From Palsa-504 sp963844625 (GTDB taxonomy: Bacteria; Actinomycetota; Actinomycetes; Streptosporangiales; Streptosporangiaceae), in NCBI GenBank assembly GCA_963844625.1, contig CAWJPF010000006.1, positions 124,001-188,000 on the forward strand: a DNA stretch of 64,000 bases, read 5' to 3'. Under the pieces are notes generated by a model. It searched no databases. It was not told the DNA's origin and saw nothing but the letters and a program-made list of their open reading frames with translations. A program made the position numbers and the translations under genes. Positions 16,827-25,044 of the stretch are shown in pieces (within the stretch, counting starts at the first letter, position 1; each line of letters starts with the position of its first letter).

Positions 16827-18540
16827 CCAGGAAGGCGCGCAGCTCGTCTAGGGGCCAGGTATTGATCACGTCGTCGGGGGTCAGCCAACCCCGCTGGGCG
16901 GTGCCGACGCCGTACGGCATATTGCCGAGGTCGGCGACCGAGTGCGCATCGCTGTCGATGGCGAACTTCACCCCTGCGTCCCGGGCCGCGCGGATTTGGT
17001 CGGACGGCAGGTCAAGCCGCTGCGGCGAGGCGTTGATCTCCAGCGCGGTCCCGGTGCGGGCGCAAGCGCGGAACAGCTCGCCGAAATCTACGTCGACCGG
17101 CAGGCGCCGCCCGATCCTGCGGGTCGTCGGGTGACCGATGACGTTCACCCGCGGGTTCTCGCACGCGGTGATGAAACGCCTGGTCATCTCGGCCCGCGGT
17201 TGGTCGAAGTGGGAATGCACCGAGGCGACGCACAGGTCGAACCCGGCTAGGCCCTGCCCATCCAATCCGGCCTCGTCCCAGTCCACCGAGCCGTCCGGCG
17301 CGATGTTCAGCTCGGTGCCGTGCAGCAGCTCCATGGTCGTGTCGAGCGCCCGCACCTGCTCCCGCTGAGCCAGCATCTTCTCGTCGGTCATCCGCTGCAT
17401 GACCAGGTTCGGCGCGTGGTCGGTGACCGCGTAGTACTCGTAGCCCCGCCGGGCAGCCGCAGAAACCATGTCCGCCAGGCTGGCTACCCCGTCCGTGAGG
17501 TCGGTGTGCGTGTGCAGGTCCCCGCGAAGATCATTTTCCCGAACGAGCAGTGGTATCTCACCCCGGGCGGCTGCTTCGATCTCACCCCGGTCCTCGCGCA
17601 TCGTGGGCGGTATCCAGGCCAGGCCCAGCCTGGTGTAGACCTCCTCCTCGGTGCGCGAGACGATCAGCTCCCCGGTGTCCGCGTCAAACAGCCCGTACTC
17701 CGACAGCCGGAGCTTGTTGCGCACCGCGATCTGGCGCACCGCGACGTTGTGGGCCGTCGAGCCGGTGAAGTACTGCAGCGCGGCGCCCCAGGCGTCGAGT
17801 TGGACCACTCGCAGGTCGACCTGCAGCCCGGTCGCGGTCCGGATGGAGGTCTTGGTCTCGCCGCTGACGATCACGCCCGCCACGTCGGGCTGGGCGATGA
17901 ACGCCGCCATCAGCGGCGCTGAGTCATCGGCAGCGGCGAGGATGTCGACGTCCCCGATGGTCTCCCGCATCCGGCGCAGCGAGCCCGCGTAGGCGCAGCG
18001 CTGGCAGCCGGGGACCGCGGACAGCGCGGCCACCATCGTGGTCGCCGTGTGGCTGGCGACATCGAGCAGAACCCGCTCACGGCCCTGCCGGTACACCTCG
18101 ATGCCGTTGGCCAGGCGTTCTTCGCTCTTGACCCCGAACCCGGCCAGGCCGTCCAGCCTGCCCGCCTTAATCACGGCCGCGAGGTCGTCGACGGACTCCA
18201 CGCCCAGGTCCCGGTTGAGCTGCAGGGCACGCTTGGGGCCGAGGCCGGGTACCCGGGTCAGCTCGAGCACGCCGGGCGGGATCTTGGCGCGCAACTCGTC
18301 CAGGGCCGCGATGCTCCCGGTCTCGCGGTATTCGGTGATCTTGGCCGCGATCGAGGCGCCGACCCCGGGAATCGCCCGCAGGTCCTTGGCGTCAAGCTGA
18401 CCGAGGTCGTCGCCCCAGCCGCGGATGCTGCGTGCCGCCTTCTCGTAGTTCCTGATCCGGAACACGTCGCCGCCGGTGATCTGGGTCAGCTCGGCGTATT
18501 CGCGCAACAGCTCCGCGATCTCCTCATTCGCCCAGGCCAT
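16813..18540 (-). CDS. polX: DNA polymerase X family protein with PHP domain
   Basis: 575 residues. N-terminal helix-hairpin-helix repeats (AIPGVGASIAAKITEY; RVPGLGPKRALQL) precede the polymerase-beta palm with GSLRRMRETIGDVDILAA (about 190-207), which holds GS and the catalytic DxD. The C-terminal PHP domain starts DLHTHTDLTDG and includes further metal ligands (HAPN, HSHFD, DSDAHS). Bacterial PolX fills short gaps in base-excision repair, and its PHP module gives 3'-5' exonuclease activity. It follows the MBL-fold gene by 3 bp, so it is probably translated from the same transcript. Confidence 0.9.
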   Translation of the reverse strand: MAWANEEIAELLREYAELTQITGGDVFRIRNYEKAARSIRGWGDDLGQLDAKDLRAIPGVGASIAAKITEYRETGSIAALDELRAKIPPGVLELTRVPGLGPKRALQLNRDLGVESVDDLAAVIKAGRLDGLAGFGVKSEERLANGIEVYRQGRERVLLDVASHTATTMVAALSAVPGCQRCAYAGSLRRMRETIGDVDILAAADDSAPLMAAFIAQPDVAGVIVSGETKTSIRTATGLQVDLRVVQLDAWGAALQYFTGSTAHNVAVRQIAVRNKLRLSEYGLFDADTGELIVSRTEEEVYTRLGLAWIPPTMREDRGEIEAAARGEIPLLVRENDLRGDLHTHTDLTDGVASLADMVSAAARRGYEYYAVTDHAPNLVMQRMTDEKMLAQREQVRALDTTMELLHGTELNIAPDGSVDWDEAGLDGQGLAGFDLCVASVHSHFDQPRAEMTRRFITACENPRVNVIGHPTTRRIGRRLPVDVDFGELFRACARTGTALEINASPQRLDLPSDQIRAARDAGVKFAIDSDAHSVADLGNMPYGVGTAQRGWLTPDDVINTWPLDELRAFLAKGR

Positions 18541-18543
18541 GGT

Positions 18544-19455
18544 CTAAGCGTGGCAGGACAGGGGCTGGCCGCCGTTGTAGGCCACCATGTCGCCAAGGGC
18601 GCGGACGAAGTCCACCGGTGCACCCCGTTCGGCCCCGTCCAGCTCGAGGTAGGCGCGGTGCAGGTTACCCACGATTCGTTCGGAATCCAGAAGATTTTTA
18701 AAGTCCCCCAGGTCGGTGGCGCGGGCGGCCTCCAGAGGGGAGAGGCCCGCCGCCTTCGCCTGCTGCGCGGTGCGTTGGACAAAGCGCAGGTAGGCGAGCA
18801 TGTCGTCGATGACCTCCGGACCGCAGACCGGGCCGTGACCGGGTACGAGGGTCTGGGCGCCGAGCGGGCCCAGCACGGTGTCGAGTACCTCGATCCAGCC
18901 GCTGACCGAGCCCTGCAGCGCGAACGGGGTGCCGCCGTTGAACAGCAGGTCGCCGGTGAAGACCACCGACCGTTCCGGGATATGGACGATGGAGTCGTTG
19001 GTGGTGTGCGCGGGCGTGCCGACGTAGCGGACCTCGCAGCGCAGGTCGCCCGACCACAAGGTGACGCCGTCGGTGTAGGTCAGGAACGGCGGGGCCGGCT
19101 CCAGGTGCCCCCAGTCCACATCGGACCAGATGCCGGGCGGGGGCGGCATCGGGGTGTTCAGGATGGCCGCGCGGCAGCGTTCGTGCCCGACGATGGTGGC
19201 ACCGCTCATCAGGTAGTTGCCGTGGGTGTGGTCGCCATGGTGATGGGTGTTGACCAGGGTGCGGACGGGCTGCTTGCTGACCGTGTTTATAGCGTCCAGG
19301 TAGGCGCGGGTGCGCCGCTCGGTGGCGGCGGCGTCGACGCTGATCACGCCGGTGCCGCTGACCAGGAACCCGGTGTTGTTGATGTACCAGCTGCCGTCAG
19401 GCTGCAGGTAGGCGTAGACGCCCTCGGAGACTTCCCTGACTTCGCCCAGGCTCAT
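18544..19455 (-). CDS. MBL-fold metallo-hydrolase
   Basis: 303 residues from ATG 19455 with GGAG upstream. NTHHHGDHTHGN is the HxHxDH zinc motif, TPAHTTNDSI and FTGDLLFNGGTP supply the remaining His and Asp ligands, and PGHGP the last His. The overall pattern resembles the group of secondary-metabolite and quinoprotein-relay MBL hydrolases. Substrate unknown. The gene start overlaps the preceding GT87 gene by 59 bp and its stop is 3 bp from polX, so the three share a transcript. Confidence 0.82.
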   Translation of the reverse strand: MSLGEVREVSEGVYAYLQPDGSWYINNTGFLVSGTGVISVDAAATERRTRAYLDAINTVSKQPVRTLVNTHHHGDHTHGNYLMSGATIVGHERCRAAILNTPMPPPPGIWSDVDWGHLEPAPPFLTYTDGVTLWSGDLRCEVRYVGTPAHTTNDSIVHIPERSVVFTGDLLFNGGTPFALQGSVSGWIEVLDTVLGPLGAQTLVPGHGPVCGPEVIDDMLAYLRFVQRTAQQAKAAGLSPLEAARATDLGDFKNLLDSERIVGNLHRAYLELDGAERGAPVDFVRALGDMVAYNGGQPLSCHA

Positions 19456-20857
19456 CGGCGTGCTCCTTCGTCCCGCGCGGCAGCAGCAGTGAGATCGCCA
19501 GCAGCAGGCCGAACAACGCCAGGCCGGCCAGGACAAACGCGTTGCCGAGGATCAACTGCAGGCCGTGCCAGTGGTATTCGGCGAACCAGGGCCGGTCTCC
19601 GTACCAGTCGTAGTAGTACGGGTTAGTGTTATCCACGATCCAGATCAGGCCGAGCGAGTCGTGGCCGAGGTTGACCTTCGAGGTGAACAGGGCGGTCGGC
19701 CAGGCGCCGAACCACGCCACGATTCCCGCGGCCAAGATGGCGCAGGCCCAGGCGGCTTTTTTCGCTCCCCGGCGCCAGGCTTGCACCGCGTAATGGCCGG
19801 CTACTACCACGCCGGGTGCGATCCACACCCAGTGGTGATCCCAGCTGACCGGCGAGACCAGCAGCCCGGTCAGCGCGGCCATCAGCAGGCCGAGCATGGG
19901 GTGGCCCTTGCGGTCGAGCAGGGCCGCGCCGGTCACGCCGGCCAGGGCGACCAGGATCGCCGCGACGATCCAGGCTGGCTTGGCGCCGTTCACGCTGCCG
20001 GTCAGCCGGGTGATCATGCCCTCGAGCGACTGGTTGCCGGCCCAGCCGACGAATCCGGTCCGGCCGCCCTGGACGAACAGGCCGCCGAACCACCACTTCA
20101 CCGAGTCGGCGGGCAGGATCACGAAGCCGAGCAGCACGGTGACCGCGAAGCCCGCGCAGGCCATGGCCGCCTGACGGAACTTCCTGGCCAGCAGCAGGTA
20201 CGGGATGAAGATGAGCGGGACAAGCTTGATGCCGGCCGCGACCCCAGTACCGAACCCCTTCCACCAGCGGCTGTTGTCCGTGTCCGGCTGGCACAGGTCC
20301 CACGTGATGAGCGCCATCAGGACCAGGTTGACCTGGCCGAGGTACATGGTTCGCAGCACCGGCTCGGTCCAGAAGATGACGCCCGCGCCGAGCAGCGTGG
20401 CGCCGAGCCTGACCATTGTGTCCCGGCGGTAGCCCAGGCCGCCCAGCGTGAACCACAGCGCCGCCAGCAGCGCGATGATGTTGACGGCCAGGGAGAGCTT
20501 CTGGGCCGCCAGCCAGGGCACGAGCGAGACAGGCGCGAACGAGATGGCCGCGAACGGGGTGTAGGTGAACGGCAGGTGGAGCTTGCCGTATCCCACCCAG
20601 TCGTACAGCGGCGCCGCCAGGTGCGGGTTGTACAGCGGCGCGACATGCCGGACGATGAGCCCGCCCGACCGGTATACGGCCAGGTCAACCGGATCGAGGG
20701 TGTAGTTTTTCAGGTGGCTGACCATGTAGAACACGTAGCCGCCGAGGGCCACGGCGAACGTAGCCGCGCCCGCGAGAAGCAGCCAGATCCCTGGCGTCTT
20801 AGCTGCCCCGGCCGGCGCTTGCGGGCGGGTGAGGACCGATCTCACCTCGCCAACCAT
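19397..20857 (-). CDS. GT87-family polyprenyl-phosphate mannosyltransferase (PimE-like)
   Basis: 486 residues from ATG 20857 (GGAG 5 bp upstream; longer frames would run into the divergent promoter). About ten hydrophobic helices and the loop DLAVYRSGGLIVRH near the N-terminus, with the Asp expected for the catalytic base of GT-C enzymes, then LGQVNLVLMALITWDL. The family transfers mannose from polyprenyl-phosphate-mannose to membrane glycolipids such as PIMs. It is first in the GT87-MBL-PolX unit and divergent from a small membrane protein gene. Confidence 0.8.
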   Translation of the reverse strand: MVGEVRSVLTRPQAPAGAAKTPGIWLLLAGAATFAVALGGYVFYMVSHLKNYTLDPVDLAVYRSGGLIVRHVAPLYNPHLAAPLYDWVGYGKLHLPFTYTPFAAISFAPVSLVPWLAAQKLSLAVNIIALLAALWFTLGGLGYRRDTMVRLGATLLGAGVIFWTEPVLRTMYLGQVNLVLMALITWDLCQPDTDNSRWWKGFGTGVAAGIKLVPLIFIPYLLLARKFRQAAMACAGFAVTVLLGFVILPADSVKWWFGGLFVQGGRTGFVGWAGNQSLEGMITRLTGSVNGAKPAWIVAAILVALAGVTGAALLDRKGHPMLGLLMAALTGLLVSPVSWDHHWVWIAPGVVVAGHYAVQAWRRGAKKAAWACAILAAGIVAWFGAWPTALFTSKVNLGHDSLGLIWIVDNTNPYYYDWYGDRPWFAEYHWHGLQLILGNAFVLAGLALFGLLLAISLLLPRGTKEHADEPGRSQGSLRGRLRLPAA

Positions 20858-20894
20858 AGCGGCTCCGGCTAGGATTCCGTTCTCGGAGGTGGGG

Positions 20895-21350
20895 ATGTCA
20901 CACGTTAGTACAGCCGCTCGCGCAAGCGATCCGTCCCAGGCGAGCCGTCTGGGCCGACTGCGGATGGCCAGTCTCGGCGCCGTGAGCATGCTGATCATCC
21001 AGTACATCCTGGGCATGGTCTATAACCTGTACGGGACGGCGCCGACCGCTTCTAAGTCCATCGGGCTGTTCTCCAGCCCGGTACTCGCCCTGCACGTGAT
21101 CATGAGCATCCTGCTGCTCATCGCCGCGGTGATGCTGCTGGTCAGGGCCATCGGCGCCCGGCACAGGCTGACGATCTGGATGTCGGCCGTTGGGTTGATC
21201 GGGATCGTGGCCGCGGGCTTCGCGGGGCTGGCGTTCACCAGCAAGGGCACCGCCGGGGCCTCGCTGGGCATGGCACTCGCGTTCGCGGTGTCGCTGGCCT
21301 CCTACGTGGTCGTGCTCGTGGTGCTGGCGCCGGGCCGGTCACCTGCTTGA
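20895..21350 (+). CDS. Small four-helix membrane protein
   Basis: 151 residues from ATG 20895, with GGAGG upstream. Four hydrophobic segments (about 28-50, 63-86, 94-114, 122-145) with a basic N-terminus (RLGRLRMAS). The pattern of LHVIMSILLLIAAVMLL resembles actinobacterial DUF proteins annotated only as integral membrane proteins. Function unknown. Its promoter is shared with the divergent GT87 gene. Confidence 0.6.
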   Translation: MSHVSTAARASDPSQASRLGRLRMASLGAVSMLIIQYILGMVYNLYGTAPTASKSIGLFSSPVLALHVIMSILLLIAAVMLLVRAIGARHRLTIWMSAVGLIGIVAAGFAGLAFTSKGTAGASLGMALAFAVSLASYVVVLVVLAPGRSPA

Positions 21351-21366
21351 CCCTCCTTGACCTTTC

Positions 21367-21381
21367 ACTACATCATGTAGT
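21367..21381. promoter_or_regulatory. BlaI/MecI-like operator upstream of ccdA
   Basis: ACTACATCATGTAGT is a perfect 15-bp palindrome with TACA/TGTA half-sites, the arrangement bound by BlaI/MecI/CopY-type repressors. It lies 70 bp upstream of the ccdA GTG start and just after the preceding gene. No BlaI-type regulator is encoded in the window. Confidence 0.5.
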
Positions 21382-21450
21382 CGACGGGCTCGCGGCGGCA
21401 TGGCATAGTGATCTCATGATTGGCCGGGTCCTGATGATGCCGGAGTCGCC

Positions 21451-22332
21451 GTGAGCGGAGTCGGGCAGTTCGTGACCACCGGGCCGCTGATCCTGGCCTT
21501 GCCTGTGGCCGCGGCGGCCGGCGCGGTGACCTTCCTGTCGCCCTGCTGCCTGCCGCTGGTGCCCGGCTACCTTTCCTTCGTCACCGGCATGGCCGGCGCC
21601 TCGGGCACGCTTACTCCCGTAGCCTCGGGTAAGCCGCCTGAGGCGGCCGCTGCGGCCGGATCGGCCGCTGCGGCCGGATCAGGAGTGGCGGCCGGATCAG
21701 GAGTGGCGGTCGCCGCGCGGCCGGTCGCCGCGACCGCGCCGCCGCGGGCCCGGGTGGTCGCCGGAACCGCGCTTTTCGTGCTCGGGTTCTCGGTCGTCTT
21801 CGTCGCCTACGGCGCCGCCCTGGGCGGACTCGGGCACCTGCTGACCGGGCACGTCCGCCTGCTGACGCAGATCCTCGGCGGCCTGACCATCCTGCTCGGG
21901 CTCCTGTTCGCCGGGGTCTTCGACCGGTTCTCCTTCGCGGGCCGGATCGTGCGCCCGTCCGCGCGCCCGAAGGCGGGCCTGGCCGGCGCGCCGCTGCTCG
22001 GAGTGATGTTCGGGCTCGGCTGGACTCCCTGCATCGGCCCGACGCTGACCGCCGTGCTGGCGCTGTCGGCGTCCAGCGGCACCGTCGCCCGCGGCGCCAT
22101 TCTCGCCTTCGTCTACGCTCTCGGCCTCGGCATCCCGTTCCTGTTCGTGTCGCTCGGCTTCCAGGCCGCCATGCGCGCCTTCGCCTTCGCCCGGCGGCAC
22201 GCCCGCCTCGTGACCAGGATCGGCGGCGCCATGCTGGTCTGCGTGGGCCTGCTCGAGGTCACCGGAGCGTGGTCCACCTTCATGGCGTGGCTGCAAACCC
22301 ACTGGGTCAGCGGCTACCAGCCCCCCCTCTAG
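21451..22332 (+). CDS. ccdA: Cytochrome c biogenesis / thiol-disulfide transporter CcdA
   Basis: 293 residues, GTG start. TFLSPCCLPLVPGYLSFV is the first-helix motif of CcdA with its redox Cys, and FGLGWTPCIGPTLTAVLAL the fourth-helix partner. Six membrane segments are visible. The protein moves reducing equivalents from cytoplasmic thioredoxin across the membrane for cytochrome c maturation and disulfide turnover. Unusually, the loop after helix 1 holds an Ala/Gly/Ser repeat (AAGSAAAAGSGVAAGSGVAV) encoded by near-identical 12-18-bp units, an in-frame repeat expansion. ResB/ResC partners are not in the window. Confidence 0.85.
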   Translation: MSGVGQFVTTGPLILALPVAAAAGAVTFLSPCCLPLVPGYLSFVTGMAGASGTLTPVASGKPPEAAAAAGSAAAAGSGVAAGSGVAVAARPVAATAPPRARVVAGTALFVLGFSVVFVAYGAALGGLGHLLTGHVRLLTQILGGLTILLGLLFAGVFDRFSFAGRIVRPSARPKAGLAGAPLLGVMFGLGWTPCIGPTLTAVLALSASSGTVARGAILAFVYALGLGIPFLFVSLGFQAAMRAFAFARRHARLVTRIGGAMLVCVGLLEVTGAWSTFMAWLQTHWVSGYQPPL

Positions 22333-22472
22333 CCGAGCGGATCGGGCTAGCCCCGCGGACGGGGCCCGCGCCGCTCCCGCCCGTCGCCGCTCCCGCCCGT
22401 CGCCCTGTGCCCATCCCGCCGGACCACACGAGACAAACCAGACATTTCGCTGTCGCTCTCGACCGACTTCCG

Positions 22473-22522
22473 TGATTGTGGATCACTACTACCCCCCAGC
22501 GGGTAGTAGTGATCCACAATCA
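22473..22522. terminator. Perfect 50-bp hairpin (22-bp arms, 6-nt loop)
   Basis: Arms 22473-22494 and 22501-22522 are exactly complementary (TGATTGTGGATCACTACTAC and onward), with loop CCCAGC. It lies 140 bp after ccdA and upstream of the AbiEi/DUF559-like gene. There is no T-run on either side, so simple intrinsic termination is not certain; a protein-binding or processing element is also possible. The A/T-rich TTATCCACA pair just downstream (22543 and 22558 areas) adds to the unusual composition. Confidence 0.55.
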
Positions 22523-22617
22523 TGAGTTTCAAGTTATCCACAAGACGCAGGAAGAGTTATCCACAGGGAGACGATGGGTCTCGCAGCCGGGCGGTGAGCT
22601 GCGTCAGGGTGGAAGGC

Positions 22618-23613
22618 GTGGCAGACAAACGCAGTTCCACCTGGCGTAATCAGGTTCAGTTCCAGTCCGGCGTCGTCTCCAGGCAGCAGGCATACGAGGC
22701 GGGTTTCACTGCTAAGGCCATCGACTGGCGGCTCCGCTCGGGAGCATGGCGACGCCTGCATACCGGGACCTATGCGACCTTTACCGGAGTTCCCTCGAGG
22801 GAGGCGAAACTGTGGGCCGCGGTGCTGCGTGCCGGGCCTGGCGCCGCGCTCAGCCACGAGACCGCGGCCGAGATCCACGGTCTCACCGACAAACCGAGCA
22901 CCCGGATCCACATCAGCGTCCCAACCGAGCGCCGTCCCGGCGAGCACCGGAAGATCCCAGGCGTCGTTATCCACCGTTCCCGCGGCCTGGTGCCGGAGTG
23001 GCACGCGCCCTGGGAGTTGCCGCGAACCAGCGTGGAGGACACTGTCCTAGACCTGATCGGCGCGGCGAGGACTTTTGACGACGCTTACGGCTGGATCTCG
23101 ATTGCCGTCGGCCGCCGCCGCACTACGCCTCAATCGCTCAGCAAGGCGCTCGCCGACCGCTCGAGGATACGCTGGCGATCCTGGATCGCCGATGCCCTTC
23201 AGGACGCCGCCGACGGGATTCACTCGCCGCTGGAACGCAACTACGTCCACGGAGTGGAACGCGCCCACGGTCTGCCCAAGGCAAAGCGTCAGGCCAAACG
23301 TCGTCACGGCAGCGGTAACCGGTACCTCGACAACGTGTACGAGGAGTACGGCGTCTGCGTCGAGCTAGACGGCGTCGCCGCTCACCCGGCGGAAGGGCGC
23401 TGGCGCGACACTCACCGAGACAACGCCAACCTCGTGCAGGGAACAGCAACGCTCAGGTACGGCTGGCCCGACACCACGAAGAACCGTTGCCGTACGGCCG
23501 CCGACATCGCTTCGGTCTTGCGCGGCCGCGGCTGGAAAGGCACCCTCCGCCCGTGCGGTCCGGACTGTCAGGTAACCCAGCTGCAGCAGCGCGAGCAAAT
23601 GCCCATGGACTAG
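22618..23613 (+). CDS. AbiEi-like N-terminal domain fused to DUF559-type endonuclease domain
   Basis: About 331 residues from GTG 22618; an in-frame ATG at 22522 overlaps the hairpin and gives an atypical basic leader. The N-terminal part (GVVSRQQAYEAGFTAKAIDW, LHTGTYATF) matches the winged-helix of type IV antitoxin AbiEi. AALSHETAAEIHGL and RTSVEDTVLDLIGAA continue the family. The C-terminus has YEEYGVCVELDGVAAH and DNANLVQGTATLRYGW, a PD-(D/E)xK-like core similar to DUF559/Vsr nucleases. Such proteins are common singletons in actinobacteria; an actual toxin partner (AbiEii) is absent. Role unknown, possibly defence-related. Confidence 0.7.
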   Translation: MADKRSSTWRNQVQFQSGVVSRQQAYEAGFTAKAIDWRLRSGAWRRLHTGTYATFTGVPSREAKLWAAVLRAGPGAALSHETAAEIHGLTDKPSTRIHISVPTERRPGEHRKIPGVVIHRSRGLVPEWHAPWELPRTSVEDTVLDLIGAARTFDDAYGWISIAVGRRRTTPQSLSKALADRSRIRWRSWIADALQDAADGIHSPLERNYVHGVERAHGLPKAKRQAKRRHGSGNRYLDNVYEEYGVCVELDGVAAHPAEGRWRDTHRDNANLVQGTATLRYGWPDTTKNRCRTAADIASVLRGRGWKGTLRPCGPDCQVTQLQQREQMPMD

Positions 23614-23760
23614 CAGCAGACGAGGGTGGAGCAGGCTGCGATGAACTTGGAGCGGCGGGCTGGGGAGCTAACAAATGCTGGGGAGCCGACGACGATACGC
23701 GCTAAGAGAGGACGGCGATGCGCGGGGGCTGGACGCACGCGGGGCGCGAAAAGGCGGGGG

Positions 23761-24555
23761 CTAGGAACGGGGTAACGAGCGGGCGGCGTGGCGTTTGGCG
23801 GAGCGCTTTGAGCGGGCGGTTACTTCGGGCTGGGGGCGGGCCCCGCTCTGGACGGCGGCCGCCTCGGCTTCCGTCACCAGGGCCTCGAACAGCCGGGGGT
23901 CGTCACCGTCCTCCGGATTCCACTGCACGCCCAGGCCGAACCGGTGTGCCTGCACCTCGACGCCTTCCACCACCTGATCGTGAGTCCACGCCACCGTGAG
24001 GAGCCCGTTGCCGATCCTTTCGATCGCCTGATGATGCGCGGCGGGCACCTGCGCGGATTCGCCGAGCACGCGGCCGAGCTTGCTCGCGGCGCTGATCTGC
24101 ACCGTGTGGATGGTCATCTTGACCGGGTCCGGCCGGTGGCTCTCGTTACCGAGGCGGTCGGGCAGGTGCTGGGTGAGGGTCCCGCCGCGGGCTACGTTGA
24201 GTATGTGCAGGCCGCGGCAGACCGCGAGAAACGGAAGATCGGCGTCGATCGCCGCCCGCGTCAAGATCAGCTCGAACCGGTCCCGCCTGTGGTCAGGCAG
24301 GTCGGTCTGCTCGTGCGGCGCCTCGTCGTACAGCGAGGGGTCGACATCCCGCCCGCCGGTCAGCACCAGGCCGTTGAGCCCGGCGATCAGCACGGGCACC
24401 GAACTCGCGGGGACGGGCGGCAGTATGACCGGCGTTCCCCCCGCGCGCTCGACGGCTCGCGTATAGCTCACCGGCGAGACAACGGCCTCGCGAATCCAGT
24501 TGCCCCACCGAGCGGCCTCAAGCTCGCCGGTGATGCCGATGATCGGCCGGCCCAT
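23761..24555 (-). CDS. Gamma-glutamyl-gamma-aminobutyrate hydrolase family protein (class I amidotransferase fold)
   Basis: 264 residues. Catalytic Cys in FLAVCRGLHILNVARGG (about 112-128), HRPD and AAHHQAIERIG further on. The usual QWHPE motif, which carries the catalytic His and Glu, reads VQWNPEDGDD here, so the His is replaced by Asn. PuuD relatives cleave gamma-glutamyl-GABA or related gamma-glutamyl amides from polyamine or glutamine-conjugate breakdown. The substitution may abolish or change hydrolysis. A charged, Ser/Lys/Arg-rich tail of about 25 residues follows the fold. It stands alone on the minus strand. Confidence 0.75.
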   Translation of the reverse strand: MGRPIIGITGELEAARWGNWIREAVVSPVSYTRAVERAGGTPVILPPVPASSVPVLIAGLNGLVLTGGRDVDPSLYDEAPHEQTDLPDHRRDRFELILTRAAIDADLPFLAVCRGLHILNVARGGTLTQHLPDRLGNESHRPDPVKMTIHTVQISAASKLGRVLGESAQVPAAHHQAIERIGNGLLTVAWTHDQVVEGVEVQAHRFGLGVQWNPEDGDDPRLFEALVTEAEAAAVQSGARPQPEVTARSKRSAKRHAARSLPRS

Positions 24556-25044
24556 CCGTCCTCCTGCACGTAAGGTTTCCAGTGCCCATAATGGTCCATC
24601 ACGCCCACGCAGGGCCTGTCCACCCGTAAAAATCTCCCGCGCCGGTTAAACCCGACTTGCCGGAAATCGATTGTGACGTTCTGCTGCTGGTACGACGCTG
24701 TGAGTGTGGTGATGTCCGCAGGCGACGAGTCGGCGTACCAAGCCGAAGGCTTACCAAGCCGAAGGCTTTCCCGCGCCAAACGGCCCTGGCGATGCCCACC
24801 CCACTCCTGCACAGGTCTCATTCTGGCTGCTCGAGCCTGCCGCTGATGCGGCAATGACATACTTCTACGGTCGGCTCTTCGCGATGGACACCGAAATCAG
24901 GGCCATGTTCCCGGCCGCCATGGATGTCCAACGTCAACGTTTCTTCCAGGCCCTGACCCGAATCGTCGCTGGTCAGGACGACCGCGATCCGCCTCATCCA
25001 CTACGACCTGAGCAGCCAGGCGGTCTAGTCACGCAGGACCCGGC
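24556..25044. other. Degenerate intergenic region with lower GC and a globin remnant
   Basis: No intact gene. A 16-bp direct repeat (ACCAAGCCGAAGGCTT) lies at about 24738-24770. The globin-like fragment is listed separately at 24815-24979. Other frames have neither codon bias nor ribosome sites. Confidence 0.5.
24815..24979 (+). pseudogene. Globin-domain remnant
   Basis: The frame reads VSFWLLEPAADAAMTYFYGR, then LFAMDTEIRAMFPAAMDVQR and FFQALTRIVAGQD. This matches the A-to-C/D helices of the globin domain of actinobacterial flavohaemoglobin-like proteins ('..HFYA.LF...P.+R.LFP..M..QR.+L..AL..IV'). The proximal His region and any reductase domain are missing, so it cannot bind haem normally. 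It runs into unrelated sequence before the DLH gene. Confidence 0.55.

Noticed and set aside
18049..19626. 525-codon plus-strand open frame opposite polX and the MBL gene
   Set aside because: It spans two well-supported minus genes and an intergenic boundary; it is a shadow frame.
24468..24860. 130-codon minus frame in the degenerate region
   Set aside because: It overlaps the PuuD-like start, has atypical third-position composition and no family resemblance.
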